DNA of 64,000 nt. Source: Glycine soja. Taxonomy: Eukaryota; Streptophyta; Magnoliopsida; Fabales; Fabaceae. Within the stretch, counting starts at the first letter, position 1. Every line of letters starts with the position of its first letter. Under the pieces are notes generated by a model. It had not been told where the DNA came from. It worked only from the letters and a program-made list of their open reading frames with translations, and did no database searches. The DNA is taken from NCBI RefSeq assembly GCF_004193775.1, contig NC_041019.1, forward strand, positions 751,501 to 815,500. The letters are read 5' to 3'. A program made the position numbers and the translations under genes. Below, one piece after another: positions 1-11,458 of this stretch.

Positions 1-209
1 AATTTTCACCTAATGAACTAAACAGAATTTTAGTCGGTTCCAAGCATAAGCTGCTGTAATAATTTTTTTATTTATTTAGTTTAATGATTATACACAGCAA
101 AAACATACATCGTCAACCAATAAAAAAAATGTTGGTATAATTTTTAAAATAATTAGGTTGAATATAATTTTAGACTTGCTATTTTCCTTAATCTAAAATA
201 GAGGCATGT

Positions 210-425
210 GGTTTACTTATTTTAGAACATTTGAAATTTTGGTCTAATTTTAATATTTGTCTATGTTTTATTTCTTATATTTTAATTAATTAAATCATTT
301 TGTAATGGTGTCTTAATTGAATATGTTAAATTTAGGGTATGATTGAACTAAATTAAAAGAAATAAAATATAGACAACATAAACTATAGGATAAAATTGTA
401 AATTTTTTAAAATAGGTGGGACCAA
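210..425. repeat. Hairpin-type MITE-like repeat, family A copy 1
   Basis: The AT-rich segment shares a long run of similarity with 36140-36425. Both contain the core atattttaattaattaaat, then a variable middle, then a block ending in aattttttaaaata. In the 36 kb copy the two ends are inverted complements of each other. This suggests a non-autonomous DNA element. Borders are approximate and no target-site duplication was assigned. Confidence 0.45.
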
Positions 426-2061
426 ATGTCAAGTGATATAAGATATATTGAATAATTAGTGAAAAAGGGAATGATGAAAAGAAAAAAAAAATCAAATGTC
501 TTTCTTTTGAAATAAGGAAACAAAAATTATAGATTTTTTAAAATAAGAAAATCAAATATTTTTAATTTAAAAATGGAGACACTAAAATTATAGATTAAAC
601 CAAATAAGAAGACAAATTATATTTAAGTAAAATAATTATTTCACATAGTCGGTGAGTAAGTTATTTCCTCCTTTGCTTTTTTAGTTATGAAATCATATTT
701 AGTAACATTTATAAAAAAATAATTATAGTATCCAAGAGATTTATTTATGGTAAAATAATCCATAGTATTTTAAAAAATTGAAGTAAATGTGAGAATTAGT
801 TTAACAATTTATGGAGATAGGAATGTGCGCATGTGTATATATAAAAAAGGGCATATTTAATAAAAGGAAAAGAATATTTAGGCAATTTAATCTTTATCTT
901 TTTTTAAATAAACATCTTTAAAAAGTAAAGTTTAAGGGAGCTTAATACTCCTTTCCTTCAATAAAAAAATAAGATAAACAAATATTAATCAAATAATTAT
1001 AAAGGATAAGATTGATTTTAGTTAAAATTAATTTTTTATATATATTAAGGTTATATTTGTTGGAGATATAAGATTGATTTGATGATTGAAAAAAAAAATT
1101 TAAGGATAAAAAAAATGACACGAATTCGAATTTATCCGAAACTAACAAAAGGAACATTTGGCTATAAAAAAAATTCACATTTTTAAGATTGATTTCAAGG
1201 AAAAATTGATTCTATTTTAAGGTCACATTTATGCGCAATTTAAAAATGATATTATAAAAATTTCTTTTATTTATTCTTTAATATATAAAAATGTTTGCTT
1301 AGATGATCTATTCTATTATGCTACTTGTCTGCTTAAGCTGGTCAATCTAAAGTCTAAACAGGTATATTTTCAGAGAAAGACACCAAATAAGTTACCTCCT
1401 ATTTCAACAGCCAACAACTCATTTCATAGGTAATGGAAAAAAGTACTTTTCTTGGAATTCATATATCAAAAATCGTTTAGGGAATAAGTTAAACAAGTCC
1501 GTAGAAAGGACAAGAACAAAGACCCGAGAGGAAAAAGAATGTGAAGTTGTGAGCAACTGAATTTGTTGACGGTCTATAATGCAAACTACACTAAAAGCTA
1601 AATTGATTTGTGTCACTGGCATTTCTCTTGTGTATGTTGTAGAGGATAAACTAAGCTCGATTAAAAAAAAATCAACAAATTAGAACTGAAAGTAGCACCC
1701 ATCCACTCGTTGCAGAGAACTCTTTCCAACAAAGTTGATCTGCTTTGGCTCAGGAAGGGGAATAACAGATAACCCATGAATGATATCTCGATGAAGGAAA
1801 ACATACTGAGTTATGCAGATCCCAAACCCCTGATTGTAATTGTCGTTGATAAAATTAAATAGTCCAAAGTAAAATTAACACAATTTTCTGCCAAAGGATT
1901 GAAGCACATAACCGATCTTGTTAACAAGCGTCACCCAATTGCTAACAACTTTATTCATATGATAAGATTTGTCAAATCAAAACATCATTAGCAAAATAAC
2001 CAAACCATATGTGCAAGCTTTGGCTCCTCTTCAAAGCAAATTCAAAAGAGGTTTAAAAGAG

Positions 2062-2082
2062 AAACCCTAACCCTAATCCTAA
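2062..2082 (+). repeat. Short telomere-like (telo-box) tract
   Basis: The plus strand reads aaaccctaaccctaatccta, about three telomere-type units. Telo-boxes are common in promoters of plant translation-related genes. This one lies 41 bases beyond the stop codon of the L11 gene, on the 3' side rather than the promoter side. It may be 3'UTR sequence, a short interstitial telomere repeat, or the promoter element of an unseen transcript. Confidence 0.6.
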
Positions 2083-2123
2083 TAGCACAACACAACAAAG
2101 CAATTGATATATTAAAGATTGAT

Positions 2124-2573
2124 TCAATCGAGGTCCTTGACGATCTTAATCCCCATGCTGTTGGCGGTTCCAATGATGGACTTAGAAATGGACTCGAGAG
2201 GCATGTTCTGGAGGTACGGATCGGACTGTTTCGCCTTCGCGATCTCGTGCACGTGCCGCACGGACAACGAGGACGCGGTCACGTGACCGGGCCGGCTGCT
2301 ACCGGATTCCACGCCGGCGGCTTTCTTCAGGTACCACGACACCGGCGGCGACTTAACGGTGAACTCGAAGGTGTTGTCCTTGTACGCCGTTATCGTAACG
2401 GCCATGGGTGTCTCCGCCTTGTACTTCTGGGTGCGGGCGTTGAAGTCCTTGCAGAACGCCATCAGGTTCAGCCGGTACTGACCCAGCGCCGGTCCAACCG
2501 GTGGCGCCGGCCGAGCTCCTCCGGCCGGCACCGTGAGCCGGATCGTCGCTGCCACTGCCTTCGGTACGCTCAT
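2124..2573 (-). CDS. Mitochondrial-type ribosomal protein L11 (uL11m)
   Basis: A single uninterrupted 149-residue frame encodes a bacterial-type L11, the large-subunit protein that binds the GTPase-associated region of the rRNA. The N-terminal domain carries the conserved PPVGPALGQYRLN segment (about residues 29-41). The C-terminal RNA-binding domain ends in the family-typical SIIGTANSMGIKIVKDLD. Length and sequence match plant mitochondrial L11, near 155 residues and lacking a long cleavable presequence, better than plastid L11. The ATG at 2573 is chosen because homology starts there; the frame stays open upstream to 2825, but that part is AT-rich and unlike the family. The coding region is far more GC-rich than its surroundings and has no intron, so a retroposed origin is possible. 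I see no poly-A scar to prove that. Confidence 0.9.
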   Translation of the reverse strand: MSVPKAVAATIRLTVPAGGARPAPPVGPALGQYRLNLMAFCKDFNARTQKYKAETPMAVTITAYKDNTFEFTVKSPPVSWYLKKAAGVESGSSRPGHVTASSLSVRHVHEIAKAKQSDPYLQNMPLESISKSIIGTANSMGIKIVKDLD

Positions 2574-5500
2574 CGTTGTGGATGGGAGATTTCGGAGGAG
2601 CAGTGAGGGTTTAAGGTTCTTCACATGGGCCGGGCCCAACTGTTTCATGGGCCAGATCCAGAAAGAAAGAGTACTAGTTTTGTGGGCTATGGAGGACAAG
2701 TGAAAATAGAGTATTGGGAGGATTTTCAATTCATTGATGGCATTACATACTAAGGAGTAAAGACTCCACTTATTTAAACAAAGATTCACAAAAAAAAAAA
2801 AAAAACTTCGTTTACCTTCCATCAATTTGTCCGTTAATAAACACTAAAATTGGAAGTAAAATTTGCTAAAAAGATAAAAAGTTATGAATAAAATTTGCCA
2901 AAAAAATTTATTGTAAAATTTGGCAAAATATAAAAAGTTGAAGGTAGAAAGTATAATCATATAAGGAGTAGAATATCGAAACTAAATTAATTTATTCGGT
3001 GTAAAATTGGTCAAAAATTAAAAAATTAGGTGTAAAAATGCAATTAAGCTAATATTTTTAAGATCTGAAAATTAATTTAACCTCTTATTTACTACAATTG
3101 AATATCAGAAAGAAAAGTTTTTATGAATATTTTTAATCAAGAGTTTATTTAAATGTAATTTTAATATAATTATAAATTTTAGTTCTCATCATATCGTAAA
3201 TATAATTAAAAATAATGAAAAATGGTAAGATGAGTTCGTCTTTCAATTTTGAGGTTGGGTTTTTTTGTTGTTAAATTAACAGTGCTTTGTCGTTTAATTT
3301 TTAATATATATAAAGTAATATATATTTAATACTTCATAAATTTTATAAAGTAACTTTTTGTTAGAGTTTTCATGAAGTAACTTATATAAAAGAATAACAA
3401 AATAGAATGTACTATCTATGTAAAAAAAAGTGTTGTATTTGAGGAAAAAAATTCTTTCAACATAAGTGTGTCATTTGAGTGTAATATTAATTGTTTTTTA
3501 TTAATATTTCTAATGAATATTAATTTAGTTTTTGAATGGAATATTAATATTATTATCTTTTATTTATTTAATAAGATTAATTTTGTAAAATTATTATTAT
3601 TATTATTTATTTAATAATTTTTCTTTATATGTATAAAACAACATAAAGCAACACTTATCATGAGACATAGGAAGAAACTTAGAGTATAAAAAATAACAAA
3701 TGAATAAACATGGATTAATTCAAGCGTTGTGGATAAAAAAAATATAATTAAAAAGAAAAAATCGATAAAAATGATTAACTATGTTTTTTAAAAAAATTAG
3801 TCATCAATTGATAAAACTTCACATGATGGTCATGACTATCCAAAAAATAAAGATTAATAAAGTAGTATTAATTATTTTATTGGGTTTTTTTTATATTTTT
3901 ATAGTATTTGTACCAAGTGAAGTGAGAGAGTGAATTAATAGAATAAAACTTTATTTGTCAAATATATTTATGATTATGTGAAATTAAGGGTATCTAATGA
4001 TTTTTTAAATTTGTATATTAAATATTAGATAATTATTATTTTAAACACACATAAAAATTCTATCTTGATTTTTAAATACTAAATATTTATGTTTTGGCGG
4101 CAGAGATTAAAAGAAGAAAGTTGTTATTTGTCTTTAATTTTGAAAAAGATATAACATAATTTTGTCAAGCTACTTTTTTTCTATTTTATTAATGTATTCC
4201 ATTTTTATTAATAAAAATATTAATCTATGACTATAAGATTAAAATTAAAAAGAGTATTTATTAGTTATTTAGTATTTAATATTTCCTTAGTAGATAAAAT
4301 GAAATGTTTTTTAAATAATGATATTGTAAGGCAGATAAAGTAGTTTATATAACTTACATAAAGAGGTGGATATTTTATAAAGTAGAGAGATAAAAGCAAT
4401 ATATTAAAGTTAAACGTAAATAAATAATATTTTCTCGATTTTATAACATTATAAATAAAATAAAATATCATCTTTAAAGTTACTGATAAAGCTGATGGAA
4501 TAATTTTATACATAACATAATGATTAGGATCATTAATGAAGAAAATTTCACGGTAACGGTGAAATTGATATGTTCGGGGACAAAAGCTTACGAATAACCT
4601 ATGTACAAAGTCTAACCCTTAACTATCTTATCTATGATAATTTAAACTAAAAAGTGAAAATCTTTAAAAGACGGGTGAATTTTTTTGCTGTCAAATAGTG
4701 TTGTGTTGTGTTCTCAAACAAGTTTTCCGAAAAAATGAATCATTGATGGTAATGAAAGGTTTACGATGTCGTTTGGGCATTTGACATGTTCTGGTGTTGT
4801 GCAGACTTCAAATTGGTCGAAAATCACACATTGTAATTGTACAGACTTGACTAGTTCTGAATTATCAATTCAATTTGTCATCATAATTAAAAACACAAAA
4901 TTCCTTGGTCAACAAACAACTACCACCACAACCCAGACAACAAAACCGTGTTTGCTTCCTCAAATGTCTTTTCTTTTATTATTAAGGGTTTTGAAGCCGC
5001 TGATTAAAGACTTTTTCACCTTTATTTTTTAGTTAACACATTTAAAATATTAGTTACTTAACATTTATTTTATTATAATTGTAATGATTTTAATAACCAT
5101 TACCCTAAATTATTACCTTGAGGTGAGCTTAGTTTTTACATAAATATTATTAAACTGTGAATTAATTAAATGTTAATTTAAATACGATTTTTTAAAATAA
5201 ACTTTAAATATGAATTTTAAAATAACTTTATTTTTAGGGGTATTTGTTAAAAGGAGAATTTTCATGTTAAAGAAAATCATGATTTCTAAAAATTATTAAA
5301 ATATGTTTTATTCGTTGTAACATTATTATAAATATTTTTACATGTTTTATGATAATAAAAGGAATTAATTTTTAAAAAATTATTGTCTCGTGACTTTTGA
5401 TAATGGATAAATTGTTTTCACAGAAAAAAGTACTAATATTTCTACCGAATTAAAACTTTTATACTAAATAAGAAAAGTTAGATTCTTACTTCCTATAAAA

Positions 5501-6960
5501 AAAAGAATTATGCGGAAGATAATGGTAAAAATATTATTGAGAAACAACATTTCTTGAAAATGTGGTTTTTAAATAATAAACAAAATATGAAACAAAAATT
5601 TTGTCAACTTTAGATTCCTACAAAACTAAAACAAATGTACCAAACATCCTCTTAGTATTTTTTTTAACTATGCTTAGTACGCAATAATTACCTAATTTTC
5701 TTGATTGATCTCTATAAAAAAAATTGTTGATTATTTTTAGTAAAATCTCCTCTTTCAATATGTTTTTTTTCATCAATAAAACTGAAAATACTCCTTAAGT
5801 AAATACTCCTTTGGTATAAAGTCATGATTGAGCTCTTTAAAAAAAGTAAAACAAGTAATTTAAGTTGATAATGAAAAAAAATAATTATTAATATTTTAAC
5901 ATATTTATGATTTACTCTAAGTATATGCAAATAATATTAATTGTCGTGTTTATCGTTGGTGACTATATCTACTGGTACCTATTTTATCATTTAATGCCTA
6001 TATTTGATAATTATATTTAGATAAAGATATAATTATTTACATTATCAATTTATTTTTATTATATTCTTAGAATAATCATGATAAAAGTGATACACGATAA
6101 TCTACCTAAAGATCTTTAACAATGTTAATACATTATAATTAAATCACATTTCATACTATATTTTAAATATTTTTTCTCCAATGTATTATAAATAAACAAT
6201 ACATATAACTCACACATTTAATAATTTAATCAATAAATATAAAATTTATGAAATACATGTTATACGAAATTTTAAAGTTATTCATCACAATTATAAATAA
6301 TTTTTTTATGTTAAATTTATTAAATATTACTTTTAGAAGTAATTATTATAAAAATTAATAAATTGATAAAACATTCATACTATGAATGAGTGGCACTATT
6401 TTAACATTGATATTATCAATCACTTAAACATAAAAAGATATATTAGTATTATATAATTTATTACATCTATAACAAAAAAAAACATATTTTATCATTAATA
6501 CTTATTATTTTTCTCTATCACATATTTCGTATTACATTACATATCATCTACCAGCCTGCACTTCTCTCTTTTTCTTTTCTTAGTTGCCACCTAGATGTTA
6601 GTGTTCATGTATAATTATTCTATTTGATTAGTAACATGTAAGAACACTTTAATTTTAACTTTAATGGTAGAATTCGATTTTGAGTTTAAAAAAAATCTTG
6701 GAGATCTTAATTTAGTTTTAATTTCATTGAATTTGCTCTAACTATATTCTAATTAAATTCTATAATTATTACTATTTTCTTTCTTTCTTTCGTTTTCTCG
6801 TGATTATTAATTCGCAGTCGGTATATGCTTGCCGCGCATGTGCTTCATCCGACTTTTTCTTTATTTCCCAATTATTTTAATTTTATGTTATCTACAGAAC
6901 ACAGATGGTCAGATGCTTCGAAGTTGAAATTCTCGTTTATTTATTTTTTAAGTTAAACCG
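2574..6960. other. AT-rich intergenic DNA with repeats
   Basis: There is no supportable gene. The interval holds a partial repeat at 2826-3053 related to one at 51.8 kb, and an ATT-type simple repeat near 3590-3612. The other open frames are low-complexity and show no domain or splice context. Confidence 0.55.
2826..3053. repeat. MITE-like repeat, family D partial copy
   Basis: The right end (about 2995-3053) reads as the reverse complement of the left end of the element at 51767-52118. It shares a ggtgtaaaattggtcaaaaa-type block and ends in aaaaatgcaattaagc. The body is built of repeated aaaatttgcc/aaaatttggc units. The left end is not recognisable, so this is a truncated or diverged copy. 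Confidence 0.4.
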
Positions 6961-6961
6961 A

Positions 6962-7001
<40 letters not shown>
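6962..7001. repeat. (TA)n microsatellite
   Basis: About 20 TA units are broken by one TG. The tract lies some 300 bases upstream of the probable PP2A B' leader, so it may form part of that promoter. Confidence 0.85.
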
Positions 7002-7267
7002 TCGCTAAAAAAACATTAAAAATAAACCAAAAAAGGGAAATCTGCAGAACATTCTTCGTCTCGCTCTCGCTTTTCAAGCCCAACAACGGCGAAGAAGAAG
7101 AAGAAGATTGTGTCTCCGATTAATATTTGAATTCCGAAGAATTCTGAAACACTCTGTTTTCTGATCATCGTTGACGCTGATCTCTGTTTCCTCCATCACT
7201 GTTTCTGATCGCAGAGGTGAAAAGGTTTTCGGCATCAAAATCGAATTTTGTTTGCTCCATCATCACA

Positions 7268-7312
7268 ATGGGTAGAATCACGAAACTGGGTTTTCTTCTT
7301 CTACCCAGATAA
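7268..7312 (+). promoter_or_regulatory. Upstream ORF in the PP2A B' leader
   Basis: ATG at 7268 opens a 14-codon frame ending at TAA 7310-7312, within the presumed 5' leader of the PP2A gene. The stop lies directly before a plausible 5'UTR intron donor (GT at 7313). The matching acceptor would be the TTTTCAG-type site ending at 7526. Whether this stretch is transcribed is inferred. Confidence 0.45.
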
Positions 7313-7567
7313 GTAAAAGGGTATCTTCTTTCTCATTTATTCCGACAAGTGCACAAACAACAACAACATCGTATCAATCATCGGACAAGTGCACAAGACA
7401 ACAACATTTGTGTCTGGTTGGTTCTCGTTCCAGTTGCGTGATTCTTATTGTCGTGTTGAGATTGTGAAGTTAACAAGGTTTTAGGGATCTTTTTTTAATT
7501 TTATTGTTCTATTTTTTACTTTTCAGATTAGAAGAAAAGGGGTAAAGGGTTGTTCCGTGTTTGTTTG

Positions 7568-7597
7568 ATGAATTATGTTCAAACAGATATTCAGTAA
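7568..7597 (+). promoter_or_regulatory. uORF overlapping the PP2A B' start codon
   Basis: ATG at 7568 is seven bases before the main ATG at 7575 and out of frame with it. It reads nine codons and stops at 7597, so it overlaps the true start. A scanning ribosome that used it would bypass the main ATG, so this arrangement can lower translation. Confidence 0.55.
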
Positions 7598-10500
7598 ACT
7601 CCCTCGAAAGTCATCGAAAGGTTCCGAACACGGTGGAAGTGGAAGGACACATCATGGTGTCACCACTTCTTCGAAGAGCAGTGAGTCTGTTAGTGTTACC
7701 CCAGGTGGCACCAAACCCGGGAATTCTTCCTCTGCGGGACCGAATCATGGTAACAGAGTTCCGTTACCGTTGGCTGTGAATGAGAACAACATTCACAACA
7801 ACCCCAATAATGGGAATTTTGGTTCCTATGAGGCATTGCCTGCGTTCAGAGATGTTCCCTCTTCTGAGAAGCCAACTTTGTTCATCAAGAAACTTAGGAT
7901 GTGTTGTGTGGTGTTTGACTTCACTGACCCCGCCAAGCACATCAAGGAGAAGGAGATTAAGAGACAGACGTTGGTGGAGCTCTTGGATTATGTGACTTCT
8001 GCAAATGCTAAGTTCGTGGAGAATATGATGCAGGAGGTTGTGAAAATGGTGTCTGCAAATATATTCAGGACACTCAGTCCTCAGCCACGCGAGAATAAGA
8101 TTGTTGATGGCGTTGACGTGGAGGATGAGGAGCCTTCGATGGATCCTGCTTGGCCTCATTTGCAGATTGTGTATGAGCTTTTTCTGAGGTTCGTGGCATC
8201 TCCTGAGCTGGATGCGAAGCTGGCCAAGAGATACATTGACCAGTCCTTCATTTTGAAGCTGCTGGATTTGTTTGACTCTGAGGATCCGAGGGAGCGTGAG
8301 TACTTGAAGATGACGCTGCACCGCATCTATGGCAAATTCATGGCACATCGCCCTTTCATCAGGAAGGCCATCAATAATGTGTTCTTTAATTTTATATTTG
8401 AGACTGAGAAGCACAATGGGATTGCTGAGTTCTTGGAGATTCTTGGGAGCATCATTAATGGTTTTGCACTGCCATTGAAGGAAGAGCATAAACTGTTTCT
8501 TGTTCGTATACTGATTCCATTGCACAAGCCAAAGTGCTTAGCAATGTATCATCAGCAGTTGTCTTATTGCATTACCCAATTTGTGGAGAAAGACTGCAAG
8601 CTTGCTGATACAATTATTAGGGGATTATTGAAGTACTGGCCTATAACAAATAGTCCTAAGGAGGTTATGTTCCTGAGTGAGTTGGAAGAAGTCTTAGAAG
8701 CAACTCAACCCCCAGAATTCCAGCGCTGTATGGTGCCATTATTTCGTCGCATTGCACGTTGTTTGAATAGCCCTCATTTTCAGGTATGAATTCTTCGATA
8801 CTTTTCTCTGGCTCCTTTTCTGTTTCTCCTCTTATTTCATGAGGGAAATACACCTGACTTTCAAACTAATTCTCTCTGGCAACTTCGTTCATACTGATTA
8901 CTGAATCCTATGTCTCAATTCATTTCCTCTAGTTGATAAGTTGTTTACAAGAAAGGGACTAACATTTTTGCATCATCCTATAGCTTAATGCATATTTTGT
9001 TTTATGGTTTTGAAGTAACATAACAACAATGTTCAAAATAAAGAAACTTAAATCCTTTTTCTTAAAACATGGGAATCATTCAAATCTATGTTTTCCAATG
9101 ACTTGGGCTTTAAAATTAAATAGTCATATATCGGGAGGGAGTTTTTATGGTTATCTGATGTTAGGATCCAATTGCAAGGTATGGGAAATGACTCAAATGA
9201 GTCTTACATTCGAAGCATGAGATTTTAGGTGTGGGGTTTATAAGTCTTGTGTTTTCCAACTATAACTGCTAGCTTTTGTAGTGTGGTTCTCACATGGTTC
9301 TTACAATTGATATCAAAGCTTTCTAGCATCAGTGTTTGCCCAAGACTAGGCAAAGGGCTAGTGCACCACTAGCCTGTTGGGTGTCAGGGCTACTGACTGT
9401 TGTGGGATATTAGGATTTGTGATCCATTTGCAAGGTATGGGACTTGAATCCCACACAACGCCTTGGACTCTTTTAACTGCTAGCTTTTGTGGTGTGCTTT
9501 TGCCAAGGTTCTTATTAGGTTACTCGTGTTAGTGACCATTCCAACATGCAACATTCACCTAGTAATTTGCAATAGTGCAGCCTACAATTTAAAAGACCAT
9601 GTGATGTGAATAGATGCAATTAATAACAGTACTGTTGGGCAACATCAAAGTCAGTGGTTATAAGTTGGCACTTGTACATTGATATTAATTCTCCTCTTAA
9701 AATTTAAGTTGAAATCCACTGGTAATGGTATGTATCTGATATGACTTTCCTATATCAAATTTAGACTCTTATAATTTTGCAGTGATTATTATGTAGTGCT
9801 CAACATGTGGGCAGTGGGATGTCAACAAGATGAATTAATTCTGATTAAATGGGCCTTACAATATTAAATCTCACTCTGCTTAACACTATGACGATGATAA
9901 TTGACAACTATCATCCGGCAAGTTGAATTTTTGGAGCTTCTATTTCACTCTTTGACTGGATTAACCATGTCTTCAGGCATTTTCTCAGAGAAATTAAATA
10001 CAATTTTACTTAATGGGAAAGGGACCCATCCTTCCCTGCACCCCACCCTCACTGTAAACCTAGTAAATGAAAAAGAAAGTGTGTGTAAAATGTTTAGACT
10101 TGTAGATGGTGCTCATTTCATTTTAGAAGTGTTTGCATGAATGGGAAATGCAACATAGCCTTCTCACAATATTTTTTATTCTAGTGGATTTTTTGAATTG
10201 CTGTTACATTATCTACTGCAATTTGCATGAGTTTGTTGACACAATAATTGCACTGCAGGATGTTTCAATTGCTCATGCAATGCTGCTAAATTATTATTAT
10301 AAATGCATTGAATGATATACTGTCATGTGAAAGCACCAAATTTGAGTCTTCAAAACTGAACAATGAATAGTTTTATTTGTCATTTTGTCTAAGGACAAAA
10401 CTTAGATGTTGTACTTAAGGTGCTTTATGGTGATGATCTCCAATCAAAATTAGAGTTTGCTTTGGTAACAAACGCTGTTTGTTAATACTGACCTTTAATA

Positions 10501-11027
10501 TGCAGGTTACTTAGGTTTCACTCTAATTTTAATTGAAGAAACCACACCATAAACGCATAAATTACTGCTCCTAATTCTTGTCCTTTGTCTTAACCTGAAT
10601 TGGTAGAGTTGCAGTTGCAATATTCTATTCCCCCACCACACAAAAAAAGTCTACAAACATGTATCTTTTTTTTTTCCCTCAGGTGGCAGAAAGAGCCTTG
10701 TTCTTGTGGAACAATGATCACATCATGAACTTGATCAAACAAAACCGAAAAGTGATAATGCCCATCATCTTCCCTGCATTGGAGAGAAATGCTAGAAGTC
10801 ATTGGAACCAAGCTGTCCATGGTTTGACCTTAAATGTGCGGAAGATTTTTAATGATGTTGATGCCGATCTATCCAAAGAATGTTTACAAAAGTTTGAGGA
10901 AGAAGAGTCAAAGAAAAGTGAAGTCATGGCAGGGCGTGAAGCCACTTGGAAACGCTTGGAGGAACTTGCTGCAAATGGCGAAGCAGTGCTTATTGGTAAA
11001 GCACCACCTCGCAACTCTGCAGGTTAG
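7575..11027 (+). CDS. PP2A regulatory subunit B' (B56), gamma/zeta-like
   Basis: Two coding exons, 7575-8783 and 10683-11027, join in phase 0 to give 517 residues, the usual B56 length. The intron has canonical borders (CAG|GTATGA and CTCAG|GTGG). B' subunits are HEAT-repeat solenoids that hold the PP2A core dimer and select substrates. Recognisable B56 landmarks are the [14 protein letters not shown] segment, the acidic [19 protein letters not shown] stretch, [20 protein letters not shown], and [15 protein letters not shown] near the exon 1 end. The second exon carries [21 protein letters not shown] and a charged C-terminal helix. The N-terminus ([15 protein letters not shown]) resembles the plant B' gamma/zeta group and is followed by a low-complexity Ser/Gly/Asn region. 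A 5'UTR intron (about 7313-7526) is plausible, and two upstream ATGs precede the start. An AATAAA lies at 11341, about 310 bases past the stop. Confidence 0.93.
9156..9517 (+). mobile_element. TRIM-like miniature LTR retrotransposon remnant
   Basis: Two diverged direct repeats, about 9156-9305 and 9398-9517, lie in the PP2A B' intron. Both contain a gcaaggtatggga motif near the start, and both end with aactgctagcttttgt followed by a ttctta-type end. The first ends in ...ttaca and is followed two bases later by tgatatcaaagc (9308-9319), close to the tRNA-Met primer-binding motif of plant LTR elements. The second starts with TGTTGTGGG. The interior is only about 90 bases and non-coding. This architecture fits a terminal-repeat retrotransposon in miniature. 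The exact left border and target-site duplication are uncertain. Confidence 0.5.
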
Positions 11028-11361
11028 ATCGAACTGGAATACTGGGAATACTGGAATACATGTATTCTGCTCCAATAGCTTCATTTTTTTAAACAAAGAT
11101 ATTATTTTTTTTTCTTTTGCATGTGGTGGGTTGGCTAAGAGGGGCAATTCCTTGAAATACTTTCTTATTCACTTCTTGTAGAAGGCTATGATTAGTAGCA
11201 AATATCTCATGCAAGGCAACATCCAAATCTTAATTAGTATATACTATATAGATACTTTTGTACCCAAGACGCACATTTGGGCACTTCCCTTTTTAATGAA
11301 TCTCCAATGAATTTCATTTCAAGACCAGTTTTAATCTAATAATAAAGGTTGAATAAAGAAA

Positions 11362-11458
11362 AAAAAAAAAAAAAGGAGAGGGATTTGAACACACTACTAG
11401 GCCAGCCTGAAGAGTCTCCCTTGGAGTTCAATTTGCCACGCAAGGCTAGTTGAATTAA
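11362..11458 (-). mobile_element. Possible T-tailed tRNA-derived SINE
   Basis: Read on the minus strand, a roughly 80-base body contains gtgttcaaatcc, which resembles a pol III B box, and ends in a run of about 18 T. Short similar sequences, tttattcaac on one side and tttaattcaac on the other, may be a target-site duplication. A clear A box at normal spacing is not obvious, so this is a tentative call. Confidence 0.3.

Larger units (their letters stand above)
1..2123. other. AT-rich intergenic DNA
   Basis: No convincing gene is visible; the short open frames here are low-complexity and AT-rich. The stretch at about 210-425 belongs to a repeat family with a second copy at about 36140-36425 (separate entry). 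A telomere-like motif lies at 2062-2082, just downstream of the ribosomal protein gene. Confidence 0.6.

Noticed and set aside
2247..2606. 119-codon plus-strand open frame opposite the L11 gene
   Set aside because: It is Arg/Gly/His-rich and exists only because the L11 coding strand is GC-rich; the minus-strand frame matches a conserved family.
7764..8525. 253-codon minus-strand open frame opposite PP2A B' exon 1
   Set aside because: It has no recognisable domain and mirrors a highly conserved plus-strand exon.
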